From contig JAGCIC010000181.1 of the NCBI GenBank assembly GCA_017648805.1, forward strand, positions 1 to 6,649: DNA of 6,649 nt, written 5' to 3'. Origin of the DNA: Clostridia bacterium. Lineage in GTDB: Bacteria; Bacillota_A; Clostridia; Christensenellales; Aristaeellaceae. The position numbers were made by a program, and so were the translations under genes. How positions within the stretch are numbered: the first letter of the stretch is position 1; each line of letters opens with the position of its first letter. Below are positions 5,924 through 6,649 of this stretch, one piece after another. The notes below the pieces were generated by a model, which had not been told where the DNA came from, did not search any database, and saw nothing but the letters and a program-made list of their open reading frames with translations.

Positions 5924-6569
5924 CGCAATACTCTTTCAGCAGGTTTATATATATCCGGTAATTCTCAAGGGATACGTCCGGGGGCGTCTGATGGTCCACC
6001 GAAGGGATGTATCTCCCTTTTTTCATGGCAGGGAGTATGCGCTCGAATTCCTGCCTCATGGCGGCTTCCCCGTATTTCATGACCATCTTGTCGTAGCCGC
6101 CTATAAGTATAAAGTCCCCGAAATCTCTTCTCAAACGGTTTACGTCCACGCCGGCCTGCCTCTCCAGAGGCAGCGCGCCTTCTATGCCCGCGTCCATAAG
6201 CCAGGGTATCATCTCGGTTATGTCCCCGTCGGAGTCCACTATCACTCGCGTGCCTTTGGAGCGGATATAAGGCACTACCTCATCGGTGATGTACCTGATC
6301 CATGCCTCGTGTCTGCGGATGCGCCCGTAGGGATCGGCGTTCTTGGCGGAGAAAGTCTCTTTGTCCATGGTGTCTATCGAGAAAACAGTGGCCTGTCCGC
6401 TCTCAATCCATGGAGACCATGTGTCAGTCAGCTTGAAACCTTCAAAATCGAAGAAGCGTCCGTCCTGGCAGGGGATAAACAGCACCGGCTTGCCGCCGCG
6501 GCCATACACTTTCAGCTCCATGTCTCTGCCCAGTGAGGGGCTGTACCATTTTTCGTAATGTGTTTCCAA
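5907..6569 (-). CDS. Chimeric ORF: N-terminal part of a putative esterase joined to C-terminal half of a URO-D-like protein
   Basis: 220 residues from TTG, with GGAGG seven bases upstream. Residues 1-~100 look like the start of COG4947-type putative esterases: KWYSPSLGRDMELKVYG, GKPVLFIPCQDGRFFDFE, then R-x-x-x-H-E-A-W-x-x-Y and DEVVPYI. The expected next part with the G-x-S-x-G nucleophile and the later Asp and His is absent. Residues ~103-220 instead match the C-terminal half of uroporphyrinogen-decarboxylase-like proteins: VIVDSDGDI (109-117), AGIEGALPLE, GGYDK (157-161), and YIPSVDHQTPPDVS (187-200). The first half of that TIM barrel is absent. The join lies about 6246-6278, in a VPYIRSKG segment that would suit either parent. 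By family knowledge neither activity should work. It follows the upstream esterase-like gene by two bases and has its own terminator. It may be a deletion fusion, a decaying gene, or an assembly join; codon style does not obviously change across it. Confidence 0.78.
   Translation of the reverse strand: METHYEKWYSPSLGRDMELKVYGRGGKPVLFIPCQDGRFFDFEGFKLTDTWSPWIESGQATVFSIDTMDKETFSAKNADPYGRIRRHEAWIRYITDEVVPYIRSKGTRVIVDSDGDITEMIPWLMDAGIEGALPLERQAGVDVNRLRRDFGDFILIGGYDKMVMKYGEAAMRQEFERILPAMKKGRYIPSVDHQTPPDVSLENYRIYINLLKEYCAKAVS
6002..6023 (+). terminator. Possible weak terminator for the plus-strand unit
   Basis: AAGGGA (6002-6007) and TCCCTT (6014-6019) can pair across a six-base loop and are followed by four more T. 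It would stop plus-strand transcripts about 80 bases past the transpeptidase stop, inside the convergent gene. The stem is only six pairs, three of them A-T, so it may be chance. Confidence 0.3.
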
Positions 6570-6571
6570 TT

Positions 6572-6649
6572 TCAGTCCTCCGGTCTGTATAGAAGTGCGG
6601 GCACGAAGAAGGGGATCTGTCTTTCCCAGCTCGCCTCGCAGTGCATGCC
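6572..6649 (-). CDS. C-terminal end of an esterase-like alpha/beta hydrolase (5' part outside window)
   Basis: The frame is open from the window edge to a TGA at 6572-6574, giving the last 25 residues of a protein. It starts GMHCEASWERQ and continues with an aromatic helix (IPFFVPALLY). The G-x-H-x-E-x-x-W pattern is typical of the catalytic-His region near the end of enterochelin-esterase-like hydrolases (Pfam Esterase), followed by their last helix. The stop is two bases from the TTG of the next gene, so the two are probably co-transcribed. Only the tail is visible, so substrate and full architecture are unknown. Confidence 0.6.
   Translation of the reverse strand, partial: GMHCEASWERQIPFFVPALLYRPED
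6577..6581 (-). promoter_or_regulatory. Ribosome binding site of the chimeric ORF
   Basis: GGAGG on the minus strand, seven bases before TTG 6569. It lies inside the last codons of the preceding gene and supports the TTG start, which also begins the esterase family's expected N-terminal sequence. Confidence 0.75.

Overview
The window is GC-rich, close-packed bacterial DNA. Shine-Dalgarno sites of the GGAGG type, a textbook sigma-A promoter, start codons that include GTG and TTG, secreted proteins with Pro-Thr linkers and peptidoglycan-binding repeats, and group-2 Ig-like domains all suggest a Gram-positive anaerobe of the Clostridia, perhaps a gut Christensenellales or Oscillospirales relative. 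The taxonomic placement is inference from style, not from a marker gene. No RNA gene, CRISPR array, insertion sequence or phage gene was seen.

Positions 1-3152 hold a four-gene run on the minus strand, read from right to left: an unrecognised 91-residue protein, a RadC-like JAB-domain protein, a zinc-ribbon protein, and a secreted protein with a propeller-like body and two C-terminal peptidoglycan-binding domains that runs off the left edge. The first three genes overlap by 8 and 4 bases, and the fourth follows after 38 bases, so one transcript is likely. A weak promoter candidate lies just ahead of the first gene.

Positions 3153-3314 are a divergent intergenic region. Facing right is a perfect TTGACA-17-TATAAT promoter with an extended -10. 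It drives a two-gene plus-strand unit. The first gene encodes a secreted protein of 716 residues with six Ig-like repeats followed by a NodB-type polysaccharide deacetylase domain whose metal-binding residues are partly replaced. The second, joined by an ATGA stop/start overlap, encodes a 153-residue L,D-transpeptidase (YkuD) domain with intact catalytic His and Cys but no signal peptide. Together with the peptidoglycan-binding protein on the left, this reads as a cell-envelope neighbourhood.

Positions 5907-6649 are on the minus strand and converge on the transpeptidase gene. At the right edge is the last part of an esterase-like alpha/beta hydrolase. Two bases after it begins a 220-residue ORF that appears to be a chimera: its first ~100 residues match the start of a COG4947-type putative esterase, and its last ~113 residues match the C-terminal half of a uroporphyrinogen-decarboxylase-like (URO-D superfamily) protein. 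Neither half is complete. It is the most surprising object in the window and is either a natural deletion fusion or an assembly chimera. Its likely terminator lies inside the end of the transpeptidase gene.
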